A DNA stretch of 64,000 nt from HXMU1420-2 sp040830545 (GCA_040830545.1 JBFOMB010000030.1:62001-126000), one strand, 5' to 3'. Shown: positions 17,456-25,802, counted from the first letter of the stretch. Translations and numbers: made by a program. The notes: generated by a model not told the origin, from the letters alone.

Positions 17456-18131
17456 CGTCTGCGATCATTTGTTCAGCCAACGTAATCCCTTCGGGTGTTC
17501 CGACGTCACACCAATACCCCTCGAAAATCTCAACACAGACCCTGTTTTCTGCGGCGAGGCGATTCCACACAACGTTCAGAGAAAACGCGGCTTCGTCCAC
17601 TTCGGCAACACAATGCGTCTTGATGATGTGCACGCCACCATACACCAGATCGCCGGGTCTGCGGAGCGCTCCTTCCTCATCCACCTCAAAATCCCCGCCG
17701 CCCATGCGCCCAATGGCCCGGTCCAGTGGAACGCAGAGCAACAGCGCGTCCATTTTGTCAGGCTGCCATGCCGATTGGATCACGGAAATCGGGTTGGGAC
17801 CGGCCCAGATCGCATCTGGATTAAACGTTGTCACACAGGACGCATCGATCAGCGACAACGCGTTCTTCAGCCCGCCGCCAGTTTCGAGGATATCAGGTGT
17901 TTCCCTGGAAATCAGAACCTGCTTGTCGACCAGGTGAGTTTCGAGGACATCCGCAAGGTAGTGCGTATTGACCACGATTTTTGACAAGCCGGCCCCGGTT
18001 GCCAAATCGAGCGCGCGATCGATCAACGGTTTTCCTGCCACTTCGATCATCGGTTTCGGCTGAGTTTTCGTCAAATCCCCCATGCGCGTGCCGAACCCTG
18101 CCGCAAAGATCATGAGCGGCATACTATCCAT
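17448..18131 (-). CDS. murU: N-acetylmuramate alpha-1-phosphate uridylyltransferase
   Basis: The 227-residue sugar-nucleotidyltransferase begins MIFAAGFGTRMGDLTKTQPKPM, the GXGXRXXXXTXXXPKP signature, with NPDA and a C-terminal WCDVGTPEG. MurU makes UDP-MurNAc from MurNAc-1-phosphate in the fosfomycin-bypassing cell-wall recycling route described in Pseudomonas. The identity is supported by the upstream amgK, which makes its substrate and overlaps it by 8 bases. Generic mannose-1-phosphate guanylyltransferase is the alternative, but length and partner favour MurU. Confidence 0.85.
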   Translation of the reverse strand: MDSMPLMIFAAGFGTRMGDLTKTQPKPMIEVAGKPLIDRALDLATGAGLSKIVVNTHYLADVLETHLVDKQVLISRETPDILETGGGLKNALSLIDASCVTTFNPDAIWAGPNPISVIQSAWQPDKMDALLLCVPLDRAIGRMGGGDFEVDEEGALRRPGDLVYGGVHIIKTHCVAEVDEAAFSLNVVWNRLAAENRVCVEIFEGYWCDVGTPEGITLAEQMIADDV

Positions 18132-19125
18132 CTGCCTTCGCCCGTAATGTGCTCAAATGCGATGCTGTGGGTTCCGGAAGGAGGTCGGACAGCATTTGTG
18201 CGATGTGATCCAGACCCGGATGATCCAAAGCGCGTTGCAGATGACGCCACGTGCGCGGAATGAAGTCTACGTAGTTGGGTTTTTTCATTTCGAGGCTAAG
18301 CCGCGCGAAAACGCCCAAGATACGCAAATGCCGTTGGACCCCGATAACGTGGTAATCGTGGCGGAATGCGGTGGGATCGACGCCAGAACGAACGATGTAT
18401 CGCTCAATCATTCCCTCTTCCAGCCCGTCTTGCAGGTCGCGGCGTGCATCTTGCAAAAGTGACACGAGGTCATAGACCGCCGGACCTGACAGGGCATCCT
18501 GAAAGTCCAGCAATCCGGCTTGGGCCAATCCTGTCTGTTCGGGCCGCCAAATCAGGTTTTCCGCGTGGTAGTCGCGCAGGACCAACACCGGCGGCGAAGA
18601 TGTAACGGGAACCAGCGCATCCTTGAACGCAGCAAGAAACCGTTTCGGGCCGTCCTCTTGCGGGGACAATCCGGCATAGTGGGAAAAGGCGATCATTGTC
18701 ATGTCGGCCAGCGTGTCTGCCGAAGGCCGATCCAGCCACGCTGGAGGGGCATGATTTAAATGCAGCAGCACATCGCAAGCCAACGCATAAAGGTCAGATT
18801 CGGATGTGGAGGACCGTCCTGCTTCCTTCGCGAACGAGCGGTCACCAAAATCTTCCATAAGCAGAAACCCGGCTTCCGCATCGGCAGAAATAAGGTCCGG
18901 CGCAGCGAGGCCAACAGTCCTGAGATGCGAGGCTACGCGAAGAAACGCGGTTTGCGACCCACATGTGTCCGGTGGCGCATCCATCAAAACCGCAGTCTCT
19001 CCGTTCGGCCGGGTCAGTCTGACATATCGCCGTGCTGAAGCGTCACCGGCAAGGGCAGCCAGGTTTGCGTCGGCCCATTCGGTGCCCGCCAAAAATGCGG
19101 TCATTTGATCGGATCGGGTGTTCAC
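18124..19125 (-). CDS. amgK: N-acetylmuramate/N-acetylglucosamine kinase (AmgK), GTG start
   Basis: The product has an aminoglycoside-phosphotransferase fold: AGDASARRYVRL at the start, FLLMEDFGDRSF as hinge, LVLRDYHAENLIW as the catalytic loop (Asp of the Brenner motif) and GLLDFQDALSGP as the metal-binding segment. AmgK phosphorylates MurNAc and GlcNAc at the anomeric carbon for MurU. I chose the GTG at 19125, giving 333 residues, because it overlaps the tsaE stop as GTGA; an ATG 21 bases downstream (19104) has no ribosome-binding site, and frames further upstream lie inside tsaE. Confidence 0.85.
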   Translation of the reverse strand: MNTRSDQMTAFLAGTEWADANLAALAGDASARRYVRLTRPNGETAVLMDAPPDTCGSQTAFLRVASHLRTVGLAAPDLISADAEAGFLLMEDFGDRSFAKEAGRSSTSESDLYALACDVLLHLNHAPPAWLDRPSADTLADMTMIAFSHYAGLSPQEDGPKRFLAAFKDALVPVTSSPPVLVLRDYHAENLIWRPEQTGLAQAGLLDFQDALSGPAVYDLVSLLQDARRDLQDGLEEGMIERYIVRSGVDPTAFRHDYHVIGVQRHLRILGVFARLSLEMKKPNYVDFIPRTWRHLQRALDHPGLDHIAQMLSDLLPEPTASHLSTLRAKADG

Positions 19126-19589
19126 GGACACTGGATGTCCTTCAGTTTGGTCCATTTCGGGGCCGAGTAGTCCCACGAAAACCGGCGATGCGCTGGCGTG
19201 TCCGACGTTTCGATAACGATGGTCAACGCGTCATCCGGCACTGCCTGTCCCAACCTGTCTGCCCATTCGATCAGGCAGATAGCATCCTGCATGGCTTCGC
19301 TCAGCCCGAGCTCCTCCAGTTCGTCCACAGATGTCAGGCGGTACAAGTCCGCGTGCCAAACCTCGCCCAATCGCGTGTCATAGGTTTGTACAAGCGTGAA
19401 GGTGGGAGAAGGAACATCCTCTGGCTCCAGCAGGATGGACTGTATCAGGCTGCGCGCGAAGTGTGTTTTGCCGGCGCCAATGGGGCCGTCCAGCAACACC
19501 GTGTCGCCCGTCGCCAGACAACCGGCCAAGCGGGTGGCCAATTCGGCCGTGTCTTCCTCGGAATTGCATTCAAAAACCAACCTGTGCAT
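19122..19589 (-). CDS. tsaE: tRNA threonylcarbamoyladenosine biosynthesis ATPase TsaE
   Basis: TsaE is the small P-loop ATPase that works with TsaB and TsaD to attach threonylcarbamoyl to A37 of ANN-decoding tRNAs. The 155-residue product has Walker A GPIGAGKT (35-42), the SPTFTLVQTY switch segment, the HADLYRL motif and IEWADRLG, all hallmark positions. It is followed with a 4-base overlap by amgK, the common alphaproteobacterial tsaE-amgK-murU order. Confidence 0.95.
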   Translation of the reverse strand: MHRLVFECNSEEDTAELATRLAGCLATGDTVLLDGPIGAGKTHFARSLIQSILLEPEDVPSPTFTLVQTYDTRLGEVWHADLYRLTSVDELEELGLSEAMQDAICLIEWADRLGQAVPDDALTIVIETSDTPAHRRFSWDYSAPKWTKLKDIQCP

Positions 19590-19630
19590 GTCGCCAAAAT
19601 GACCGCGCCCTGCGCTGGCCGCAACAGGTG

Positions 19631-20833
19631 TCAGGCTGGTTCGACCTCACGCGCGACCTTTTGGCCAACCGGTGCGTGATCCCGAAAGCGGATCAACAGA
19701 TCACCAGCCGTCAAACGGACCGCAACGCAGATCCCGGATTTTTTTCCGGGGCGCACGAAAACCGGAGAGCTGTGTGGAGCTTGATCCACGTGATCCAGGA
19801 AGTCTGCCGGCAGGGTGCCGCGCGAAAGGCTCGCCCATTCGGCGGAGGCCTCTTTCAATGTCTCACCACGCGTATTTCGATCCGCGGCAATGGACCAGAA
19901 CTGCCGATAAGCCGGGTTTGCATAAGTCATTTTGCCTGAGGCAGAGAACATGCAAACGGCTTCGTCCATCATGTCCAGCGCGGTCTGACTGGATTCCAGC
20001 TCTGATCGAAACTGTCGGGCCAAGCTAACCTCGGCCGAGATATCTTCGAACAGAAAGGCAATTGCACCACCGGGATGTGGCTGACCACTGACCTGATACA
20101 CAGCACCCGATGGCAGGCTCCATGTCTCTTGATACCGTCCTTCAGATGCTGCCCGTGCGAGTTCCGAAATCTCGCTGCGCCAGGCGGAATAGTCGCGCGG
20201 TTCCGGCATGGAGCGTGTGTCGCGCATTCGGTCGAAAAACGTCGCAATGTCAGGGCGCGAGCTGAGAAATTCGACGGGCAAACCAGACATTTCCACAAAA
20301 GCCGGGTTGAACAGGTGCAGGCGCATGCCCTTGTCGAAAATCGCCAGTCCCGTTGAAAGTTGGGCAAATGTTGCCGCCATGGTGTGAAAGAAATCGCGCC
20401 GGGAGTGTTCCATTCCAACCAGGCACGAAACGTTCTGGGCAAAGTGAAGGTGGCCGTTGTCGCGAGCGACCCGGCTGACGTCAAACCATTCCGGCGAGTC
20501 GGACTCTGCAGAATACAACGCCGCCCGCAATGGTTCTGATTTTGTGTCATCGGACGAGGGTGGGAAAATCGGCTTGTCCGGTTCCGTTGCGCGCACCTCT
20601 ACCAAATGCCGATATTGCGCGTTGCCCCAGGTCACATTCCCGTCTTTGTCGGTTTGCCAAACGGCAATCGGCACATCGTCAATGGCCTGGCTTTGTCCGC
20701 CGTGAAGCATCGCGCGCCCACGTTCGGGCCGCTGACCAGCAGTCCGGAATTCCAACCACCGAGGCAGGAAAACCCCGATCTGCGCTGCAGCAAGGCAGAT
20801 CGCCAACAACAATAACCATTCAGCCAAAGCCAT
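19631..20833 (-). CDS. Membrane-anchored PAS-domain protein without kinase domain (possible DivL)
   Basis: The 400-residue protein has one N-terminal membrane helix (about 2-22), a short basic stretch, and three successive PAS-like regions (about 50-125, 150-250 and 280-375; for example VWQTDKDGNVTWGNAQY, FDKGMRLHLFNPAFVEMSGL and MFSASGKMTYANPAYRQFW). The EDISAEVSLARQFRSELESSQTALDMM linker looks like a signalling helix. There is no HisKA or HATPase domain, so it cannot be a kinase itself. Rhodobacteraceae have a PAS protein called DivL that feeds the CckA-ChpT-CtrA phosphorelay and is encoded near regB; I think this is it, but from recollection only. A perfect TTAA-N7-TTAA CtrA box lies 48 bases before the start. 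Confidence 0.75.
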   Translation of the reverse strand: MALAEWLLLLAICLAAAQIGVFLPRWLEFRTAGQRPERGRAMLHGGQSQAIDDVPIAVWQTDKDGNVTWGNAQYRHLVEVRATEPDKPIFPPSSDDTKSEPLRAALYSAESDSPEWFDVSRVARDNGHLHFAQNVSCLVGMEHSRRDFFHTMAATFAQLSTGLAIFDKGMRLHLFNPAFVEMSGLPVEFLSSRPDIATFFDRMRDTRSMPEPRDYSAWRSEISELARAASEGRYQETWSLPSGAVYQVSGQPHPGGAIAFLFEDISAEVSLARQFRSELESSQTALDMMDEAVCMFSASGKMTYANPAYRQFWSIAADRNTRGETLKEASAEWASLSRGTLPADFLDHVDQAPHSSPVFVRPGKKSGICVAVRLTAGDLLIRFRDHAPVGQKVAREVEPA

Positions 20834-20880
20834 ATGCGCAGAATCCCGGAAGCATTTCGGCCATTGCTAGGTAAAATGGG

Positions 20881-20895
20881 TTAACAGCATGTTAA
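20881..20895. promoter_or_regulatory. CtrA-binding motif TTAA-N7-TTAA
   Basis: TTAACAGCATGTTAA is an exact match to the full CtrA consensus, in the 85-base gap between regB and the PAS gene. It starts 48 bases upstream of the PAS ATG, a promoter-like distance. CtrA is the alphaproteobacterial master regulator of cell cycle, motility and gene-transfer-agent genes. Confidence 0.6.
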
Positions 20896-20918
20896 CAGGT
20901 CAAGCACGTCCGAAACGA

Positions 20919-22316
20919 CTACGCGCGGAACGGCTGATTGACACCCAGCGATCCCGGGTTCAATCGATAGGCCGCGTCCAGTTCCGTCCGCGGCCATGTC
21001 ACAGTCACAATTGCGCCGTGCGGGGCACTGCCCGAGTCGCTGGCGACACCTCGGTCCGTCCCATTGGCAAAACCCAGTTCAGCGTTTGTGCGTTCCAGAA
21101 GCGTCTTTGCGATGAACAGACCCAAACCCATGCCTTCGTATCCGGGTCGATCCTGGCGTGGTGTTTCAGCACGACGTCGACGCACAAAAGGATCGCCAAT
21201 GCGTCCGATCAGTTGTGGTGGAAACCCCGGCCCATCGTCCATGATACGAATTAAGATCGCCTGATCCGTCCAATCCAGTTCAACCCAAACCGAGTCCGCC
21301 GCAAAGTCCACGGCGTTCTGGATCAGGTTGCGGATGCCGTGAATGACCTCGGGCAGGCGTAGAATGTTGGGCTGTACCGCTTGGTCGGCGTTTTCCTGGC
21401 CCAGGAAAATACGGATATCCTTGCCTCTATTGAAATGAGGTTCAGCGGCCTCTTCAACTACGGCGGTAAGCGGCGCTTGCCGCAACAGCAGGTCATCCTT
21501 CCCTGCTCGCCCCATACCGCGAAGGATATCTCGGCAACGGTCGGCCTGTTCGCGGATCAGGCGGGCGTCTTCCTGCAACTCTGGCTGTTTGTCCAACTCC
21601 TCGACCAGCTCGGAACTGGTCAGGGTGATTGTGGCCAGCGGTGTCCCCAACTCGTGCGCAGCGGCGGCCACCACACCGCCCAGATCGGTCAGTTTCTGCT
21701 CGCGGGACAGCGCCATCTGTGTCGCTGTCAGTGCCTGCGCCATCGATCTGATCTCGGTTGTCACGCGAACGGCATAGAGGCTCATGAATGCCACGGCGAT
21801 GACCAGCGCGGCCCAATGCCCGAACAAGAAAATCTGCGGAATTTCCAGGATGAAACCCTGCTCGGTTCGCAAAGGCATATGGTAGAGCGCCAGCAAGGTT
21901 ACAGAAACGACTGCGCTGGTGCCGATTAGCAAAGCCAACCGCAATGACATGACCGTCGCGGAAATCACGACCGGACCCAACAGCAGCATCGCAAACGGAT
22001 TGTTCAGACCGCCAGTCAGATACAGCAAGAACGACAACTGTAGCAGGTCAAACAGCGACAACAGAAAGTTTTCGGATTCAGTAAGGCGTCGGTTTTCCGG
22101 AAACACAAAGGTTGCGACCAGGTTCACCATCGCCGAAATGCCAATGGCCAGATAACACAACCCGATCTCAAGCGAGAGACTGAAGTATTCTCGCGCAACG
22201 GTGATGGCCGCCACCTGTCCACCAACCGCGACCCACCTTAAAAGGATCAACGTGCGCAGACGAATCCAGTTGCTCGCCTGGTGACCAAAGACTAACCCGA
22301 TGCTGGAATCCGACAT
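20919..22316 (-). CDS. regB: Redox-sensing histidine kinase RegB (PrrB)
   Basis: RegB is the membrane sensor of the RegB/RegA system that controls respiration, photosynthesis, carbon and nitrogen fixation genes by redox state. The 465-residue protein has six hydrophobic helices (about 20-185), the ubiquinone-binding GGLNNPF (102-108), the H-box AAAHELGTPLATI with phospho-acceptor His221, the redox-active Cys261 in QADRCRDIL, an N-box and G-box (DDGPGFP, GMGLGLFIAKTLLER). These correspond to H225 and C265 of the Rhodobacter capsulatus protein. It is divergent from senC. Confidence 0.96.
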   Translation of the reverse strand: MSDSSIGLVFGHQASNWIRLRTLILLRWVAVGGQVAAITVAREYFSLSLEIGLCYLAIGISAMVNLVATFVFPENRRLTESENFLLSLFDLLQLSFLLYLTGGLNNPFAMLLLGPVVISATVMSLRLALLIGTSAVVSVTLLALYHMPLRTEQGFILEIPQIFLFGHWAALVIAVAFMSLYAVRVTTEIRSMAQALTATQMALSREQKLTDLGGVVAAAAHELGTPLATITLTSSELVEELDKQPELQEDARLIREQADRCRDILRGMGRAGKDDLLLRQAPLTAVVEEAAEPHFNRGKDIRIFLGQENADQAVQPNILRLPEVIHGIRNLIQNAVDFAADSVWVELDWTDQAILIRIMDDGPGFPPQLIGRIGDPFVRRRRAETPRQDRPGYEGMGLGLFIAKTLLERTNAELGFANGTDRGVASDSGSAPHGAIVTVTWPRTELDAAYRLNPGSLGVNQPFRA

Positions 22317-22404
22317 GTCGCGCGACCGGTTTTCATTGACGTTGGACCCTGATACGGGCCGTCGTCAGAACGTTCAACTGTTGCTCGTATAGAGGAATGT
22401 GCCC

Positions 22405-23025
22405 ATGACCCGCATTATCGCTCTTGTAGCTGCTGCTGTGACTATCGCCGCCCTTGGGGGGATGTGGCTGGCCACGATGATGCGCGGATCTTCGGATGCG
22501 TTTGCCAATTGCCGGGCGACACAGATCGCGGGCGGGGCCGGGCAAATCGGTGGCCCGTTCGAGCTATTGAACAAGGACGGGCAGATCGTGACGGATGCGG
22601 ATGTAATCACCGAACCGTCGTTGATCTATTTCGGTTATACGTTTTGCCCTGACGTCTGCCCGTTCGATGTCAGCCGAAATGTCGATGCCGTTATCCATCT
22701 TGAAGAACAGGGAGTGTCTGTCACCCCAATCTTCATCTCGATAGACCCGGAACGCGACACGCCAGAAGTTGTCGGTGATTTCGCGTTCAATCACCACGAC
22801 CGGATGATTGGCCTTACGGGATCACCAGAGCAGGTCAAAGCGGCAAGCCAGGCCTATAAGACCTATTACAAGGCGCATCCCGCCGAGGACGAATTCTATC
22901 TGGTGGATCACACGACCTTTTCCTACCTCGTTCTACCTGAACATGGCTTTGTCGAGTTCTTCCGCCGCGACATCGAGGCCAAGGATATGGCCGACCAGAT
23001 CGCCTGTTTCGTTGACGCAGCCTGA
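22405..23025 (+). CDS. senC: SCO1/SenC family copper chaperone
   Basis: The 206-residue protein has an N-terminal membrane anchor (about 5-25) and a thioredoxin-fold periplasmic domain with the copper site FCPDVCP (Cys81, Cys85) and the distal His169 in VDHTTFSYL. SCO proteins deliver copper to cytochrome c oxidase; in Rhodobacter senC lies between regB and regA and influences the Reg signal through cbb3 oxidase. I chose the ATG at 22405, eight bases after AGAGGA, instead of the GTG two codons earlier. Confidence 0.95.
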   Translation: MTRIIALVAAAVTIAALGGMWLATMMRGSSDAFANCRATQIAGGAGQIGGPFELLNKDGQIVTDADVITEPSLIYFGYTFCPDVCPFDVSRNVDAVIHLEEQGVSVTPIFISIDPERDTPEVVGDFAFNHHDRMIGLTGSPEQVKAASQAYKTYYKAHPAEDEFYLVDHTTFSYLVLPEHGFVEFFRRDIEAKDMADQIACFVDAA

Positions 23026-23044
23026 CACCCCGGTTTGATCTTTC

Positions 23045-23091
23045 GTCCCAGTGCATTAAAAGAACTGGAAGCGAACAAAAAAGACTGGGAC
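23045..23091 (+). promoter_or_regulatory. Inverted repeat covering the regA ribosome-binding region
   Basis: GTCCCAGT (23045-23052) and ACTGGGAC (23084-23091) are exact 8-base complements with a 31-base loop; the second arm ends four bases before the regA ATG and includes its GGGA. In a senC-regA transcript this could mask regA initiation, or it could be a protein-binding palindrome. Confidence 0.4.
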
Positions 23092-23095
23092 AGAC

Positions 23096-23650
23096 ATGTC
23101 AGATCGCCAGCTGGACGATATTGGGCCGGACAACTCTTTGCTTTTGGTCGACGATGACGAACCGTTTCTGCGCCGTATGGCCAAGGCCATGGAAAAACGC
23201 GGGTTTGCCGTGGAAACCGCCGGGTCCGTTGCGGGCGGTCGTGCGGTCGCAACAGCACGCCCGCCGGCCTATGCGGTTGTCGACCTGCGGCTTGAGGATG
23301 GCAACGGTCTGGACGTGGTCGAGGTGCTGCGGGAAAAACGCCCGGACAGCCGGGTGGTTGTTCTGACCGGATACGGTGCGATTGCCACGGCTGTTGCTGC
23401 GGTAAAGATCGGTGCGACGGATTATTTGTCCAAGCCAGCTGATGCCAATGACATTACGGCGGCGCTGCTGGCCAAAACCGATGAACTGCCCCCGCCCCCG
23501 GAAAACCCGATGAGCGCGGATCGTGTGCGTTGGGAGCATATTCAGCGCGTGTATGAGTTATGTGATCGCAACGTCAGCGAAACCGCGAGACGACTGAACA
23601 TGCACCGGCGGACATTGCAACGGATACTGGCCAAGCGCAGCCCACGCTGA
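23096..23650 (+). CDS. regA: Redox response regulator RegA (PrrA/ActR)
   Basis: The 184-residue regulator has a receiver domain with acidic pocket VDDDE (18-22), phospho-acceptor Asp63 in VVDLRLEDG, Thr91 and Lys113, then the four-proline linker PPPP (132-135) typical of RegA, and a Fis-like HTH at the end (NVSETARRLNMHRRTLQRILAKR). It is the DNA-binding partner of RegB. A strong hairpin terminator follows; hvrA and ahcY, which follow regA in Rhodobacter, are not next to it here. Confidence 0.96.
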   Translation: MSDRQLDDIGPDNSLLLVDDDEPFLRRMAKAMEKRGFAVETAGSVAGGRAVATARPPAYAVVDLRLEDGNGLDVVEVLREKRPDSRVVVLTGYGAIATAVAAVKIGATDYLSKPADANDITAALLAKTDELPPPPENPMSADRVRWEHIQRVYELCDRNVSETARRLNMHRRTLQRILAKRSPR

Positions 23651-23680
23651 TTCCTTCAGTTGGCTTCCAGTTGACGAATT

Positions 23681-23707
23681 GGTGACTTGATCCTCAGGTC
23701 ACCTTTC
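23681..23707 (+). terminator. Hairpin terminator after regA
   Basis: GGTGACTTGA (23681-23690) pairs with TCAGGTCACC (23694-23703), 10 bp with one GU, around a 3-base loop; only a short TTT follows, so efficiency is uncertain. Confidence 0.6.
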
Positions 23708-23753
23708 GGGAATGTCCCGCCATTCACACTCACTTCAAAGACAGGAAGCTCTC

Positions 23754-24125
23754 ATGATCGGCTATGTTACCGTCGGTGTCGCGGATATGGACCGCGCCAA
23801 GGAATTTTACACCAATCTGTTCGCCGACAAGGGCGCAAAGGTTCTGATCGACGCAGGCCGCATTGCGTTTATTGGTGCCGACCCGACCGCACCCATGGTG
23901 GCAGTGTGTGAACCTTATGACGGCAACGACTGTTCCGTGGGGAACGGTGGGATGATTGCCTTTGCCGCGGATTCCAAGGACCATGTTGCGGCGATGTATG
24001 ACAAAGCGATCAGCCTGGGCGCCACGGACGAAGGTGAACCCGGTCAGCGCGTGCCGGACCGGTTCTACGGATCTTATGTCCGCGATCTGGACGGCAACAA
24101 GCTGTGCTTCTACGTGTTCGGCTGA
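23754..24125 (+). CDS. VOC (glyoxalase/bleomycin-resistance fold) family protein
   Basis: The 123-residue protein begins MIGYVTVGVADMDRAKEFYTNLF and ends YVRDLDGNKLCFYVFG, the two strands of a vicinal-oxygen-chelate repeat. Potential metal ligands are few (the first-strand His of glyoxalase I is replaced by Tyr/Thr), so it may be a binding protein instead of an enzyme; substrate unknown. The ATG at 23754 has AGGAAG seven bases upstream, and an ATG further upstream lacks one. It is a single gene, convergent with the GNAT gene. Confidence 0.8.
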   Translation: MIGYVTVGVADMDRAKEFYTNLFADKGAKVLIDAGRIAFIGADPTAPMVAVCEPYDGNDCSVGNGGMIAFAADSKDHVAAMYDKAISLGATDEGEPGQRVPDRFYGSYVRDLDGNKLCFYVFG

Positions 24126-24142
24126 GGTCGATCTAAAGATGC

Positions 24143-24175
24143 CCTTGTCCGCAGCATGTATCGCTGCGGGCAGGG
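24143..24175. terminator. Intergenic hairpin between convergent VOC and GNAT genes
   Basis: CCGCAGC (24149-24155) and GCTGCGG (24163-24169) form the core stem around a 7-base loop; pairing extends outward with CCTTGT/GCAGGG to about 13 bp. No clear T-run on either side, so it may act as a weak terminator or an mRNA end stabiliser. Confidence 0.5.
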
Positions 24176-24176
24176 A

Positions 24177-24662
24177 CTACAGGCGATACCGTTTCAACAC
24201 CTTGTCGACGACCTGCCCATTGTCCAGGGTGATCCCATTGATCCGGTCGTAATCCTCGAAGTTGCGGGATTGGTAATAGATCAACCCGCCTTCGTTATCG
24301 GCGCGGATATTGGCACTGATCCAGTCGTATCCCATCGCCTTGGCCGCTGCCCGTGTGGCGTCGAACAGTTTGGAGCCAATGCCGATCCCGGTTTGACCAT
24401 GTTTGACAAAGGTTGCGATGTCAGCGGTGTCCGATGGCAGATTGTCTGACCGTTCGACCCACTGAAATCCAACAACTTCTTCCCCCTCGTCCACGGCGAC
24501 GTGCCAAGCTGCCCCATCCTGTTCATCGGCCATCCACCCGGCCAGATCGCCCGCAGCAATCGGGCGCGTCATCGCGGTGGTGCCGCCAATCGCAATGATG
24601 TCGTTCAGCAACCGGGCCATTGAGGACGCGTCCAAAGCGCCCGCGCGCCGTACCCGGATCAT
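24177..24662 (-). CDS. GNAT family N-acetyltransferase
   Basis: The 161-residue protein starts MIRVRRAGALDASSMARLLND and shows the GNAT core: AWHVAVDEGEEVVGFQWVER as beta-4, TGIGIGSKLFDATRAAAKAMGYDWISANI as the acetyl-CoA binding loop and helix, and GLIYYQSRNFEDYDRI at the end. The acceptor is unknown; the layout is near phosphinothricin/ribosomal-protein acetyltransferases. The ATG at 24662 overlaps the upstream HD gene stop by 4 bases and follows AGAGG, so I prefer it to a TTG two codons earlier. Confidence 0.87.
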   Translation of the reverse strand: MIRVRRAGALDASSMARLLNDIIAIGGTTAMTRPIAAGDLAGWMADEQDGAAWHVAVDEGEEVVGFQWVERSDNLPSDTADIATFVKHGQTGIGIGSKLFDATRAAAKAMGYDWISANIRADNEGGLIYYQSRNFEDYDRINGITLDNGQVVDKVLKRYRL

Positions 24663-25255
24663 GAACAAGCCTCTAACAAGGCCGAATGGCGCGCAACGAA
24701 GTCCCGCCGCACGTCGGCAGGGGGGCGCAAGGATATGGTCAGCCCGTCCGTCAAACCCGGTTTCGGTGCACCAAAGAACTTGCGCGCCTCTTCTATTGAA
24801 AACCCGGCGATCTGTGTTGCCTCCATGAAGGCGGACACTTTGTCCGCGCGCTTGATCTGCTGCTTAACCGTTTTGGGCAAAGCCGCAGGCAAACCGAAGC
24901 GCAGGTGGATCGCAGCCGTCAATCGTTCGTCCAACGCGCCATAACCAGGCCCTACAGCGGCCTTTACGGGTGAAATCATGTCACCAATCACGTATTCCGG
25001 GGCATCATGCAGCAACGCCGCCAACCGCCATTTCGCCGGTGTGCTGGGCACGAGTCGGGAAAAGAGTACTTCAACCAGCAGCGAATGTTCAGCCACCGAA
25101 TAGGCGAAATCCCCCTTGGTCTGGCCATTCCAGCGCGCGACAAAGGCCAGCCCGTGGGCAATATCCTCGATTTCAATATCCATTGGTGTTGGGTCCAGCA
25201 GGTCCAGCCGACGCCCGGACAACATCCGTTGCCATGCCCGTGGTTGTGTTGCCAT
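24659..25255 (-). CDS. HD-domain hydrolase, YfbR-like
   Basis: The 198-residue protein has the HD metal motif split over YSVAEHSLLVEVLF (His) and ALLHDAPEYVIGD (HD), with a downstream Asp in KRADKVSAFMEA. This pattern, and the ISPVKAAVG segment, resembles YfbR 5'-nucleotidases that act on deoxynucleoside monophosphates; that specificity is inferred. The ATG at 25255 follows AGGAG; a longer frame upstream has no site. It is co-transcribed with the GNAT gene. Confidence 0.8.
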   Translation of the reverse strand: MATQPRAWQRMLSGRRLDLLDPTPMDIEIEDIAHGLAFVARWNGQTKGDFAYSVAEHSLLVEVLFSRLVPSTPAKWRLAALLHDAPEYVIGDMISPVKAAVGPGYGALDERLTAAIHLRFGLPAALPKTVKQQIKRADKVSAFMEATQIAGFSIEEARKFFGAPKPGLTDGLTISLRPPADVRRDFVARHSALLEACS

Positions 25256-25456
25256 TATGCCACTCCTGATCCGGCTGCCCCAATTCTGCCACATTTCGGG
25301 CGCAAACTCTTTCGCATCCCGACCTCGTGCTGCCAACGAGAAAACGAAAAATGGGCCACGCGCCCGCAGGCGAAGCCGGGAAATGACTGTCGGGGGGGAC
25401 GCGTTTCTCCTCCCGGCGCGTCCTCCTCAGACACAATCCGAGCAGAGGAGCTTGTC

Positions 25457-25774
25457 ATGAGCAGGCAAAGCATGGCCGCAGGTCTGTCCCTATTGTTGTG
25501 TTTGAGTGCCGGTATCGCACAGGCCGGAAACTGCGCCGACCGGGACCAGGTGGTCGAGCGGTTGCAAGCAAAATACGACGAACAACTGACCGTGGGCGGG
25601 TTACACGAAACGCGCAGCTCTCAGTCCGTTCTGGAGGTGTGGGCGTCGCGCACAACGGGAACCTTCACGGTCTTGATGACCTCACCGCAGGGTGTGTCCT
25701 GTATCGTGGCGTCCGGCACAGATTACTTCGAAGCTGAGCCCAGCACTGAAGATCCGCAAGGTACTGCCAGCTAG
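25457..25774 (+). CDS. Small secreted protein of unknown function
   Basis: A strong AGAGGAG (25444-25450) precedes an ATG at 25457. The 105-residue product has a classical signal peptide (hydrophobic GLSLLLCLSAG, cleavage near AQA-GNC at residue 24) and a mature part of about 80 residues with two Cys (one directly after the cleavage site, one in GVSCIVASG) that could form a disulfide. The central ETRSSQSVLEVWASRTTGTFTVLMTSPQG reads as alternating beta strands. I do not recognise the family. It lies between the divergent HD gene and convergent glmS. Confidence 0.7.
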   Translation: MSRQSMAAGLSLLLCLSAGIAQAGNCADRDQVVERLQAKYDEQLTVGGLHETRSSQSVLEVWASRTTGTFTVLMTSPQGVSCIVASGTDYFEAEPSTEDPQGTAS

Positions 25775-25802
25775 GCTGTTTTCAACAACCTGCGGAGGCG
25801 CA

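Noticed and set aside
19102..19125. ATG at 19104 as amgK start
   Set aside because: No Shine-Dalgarno upstream, whereas GTG at 19125 gives the usual 4-base overlap with tsaE.
23026..23095. Promoter or small gene between senC and regA
   Set aside because: Only 70 bases, no convincing -35/-10 pair or open frame; the inverted repeat is the only clear structure.
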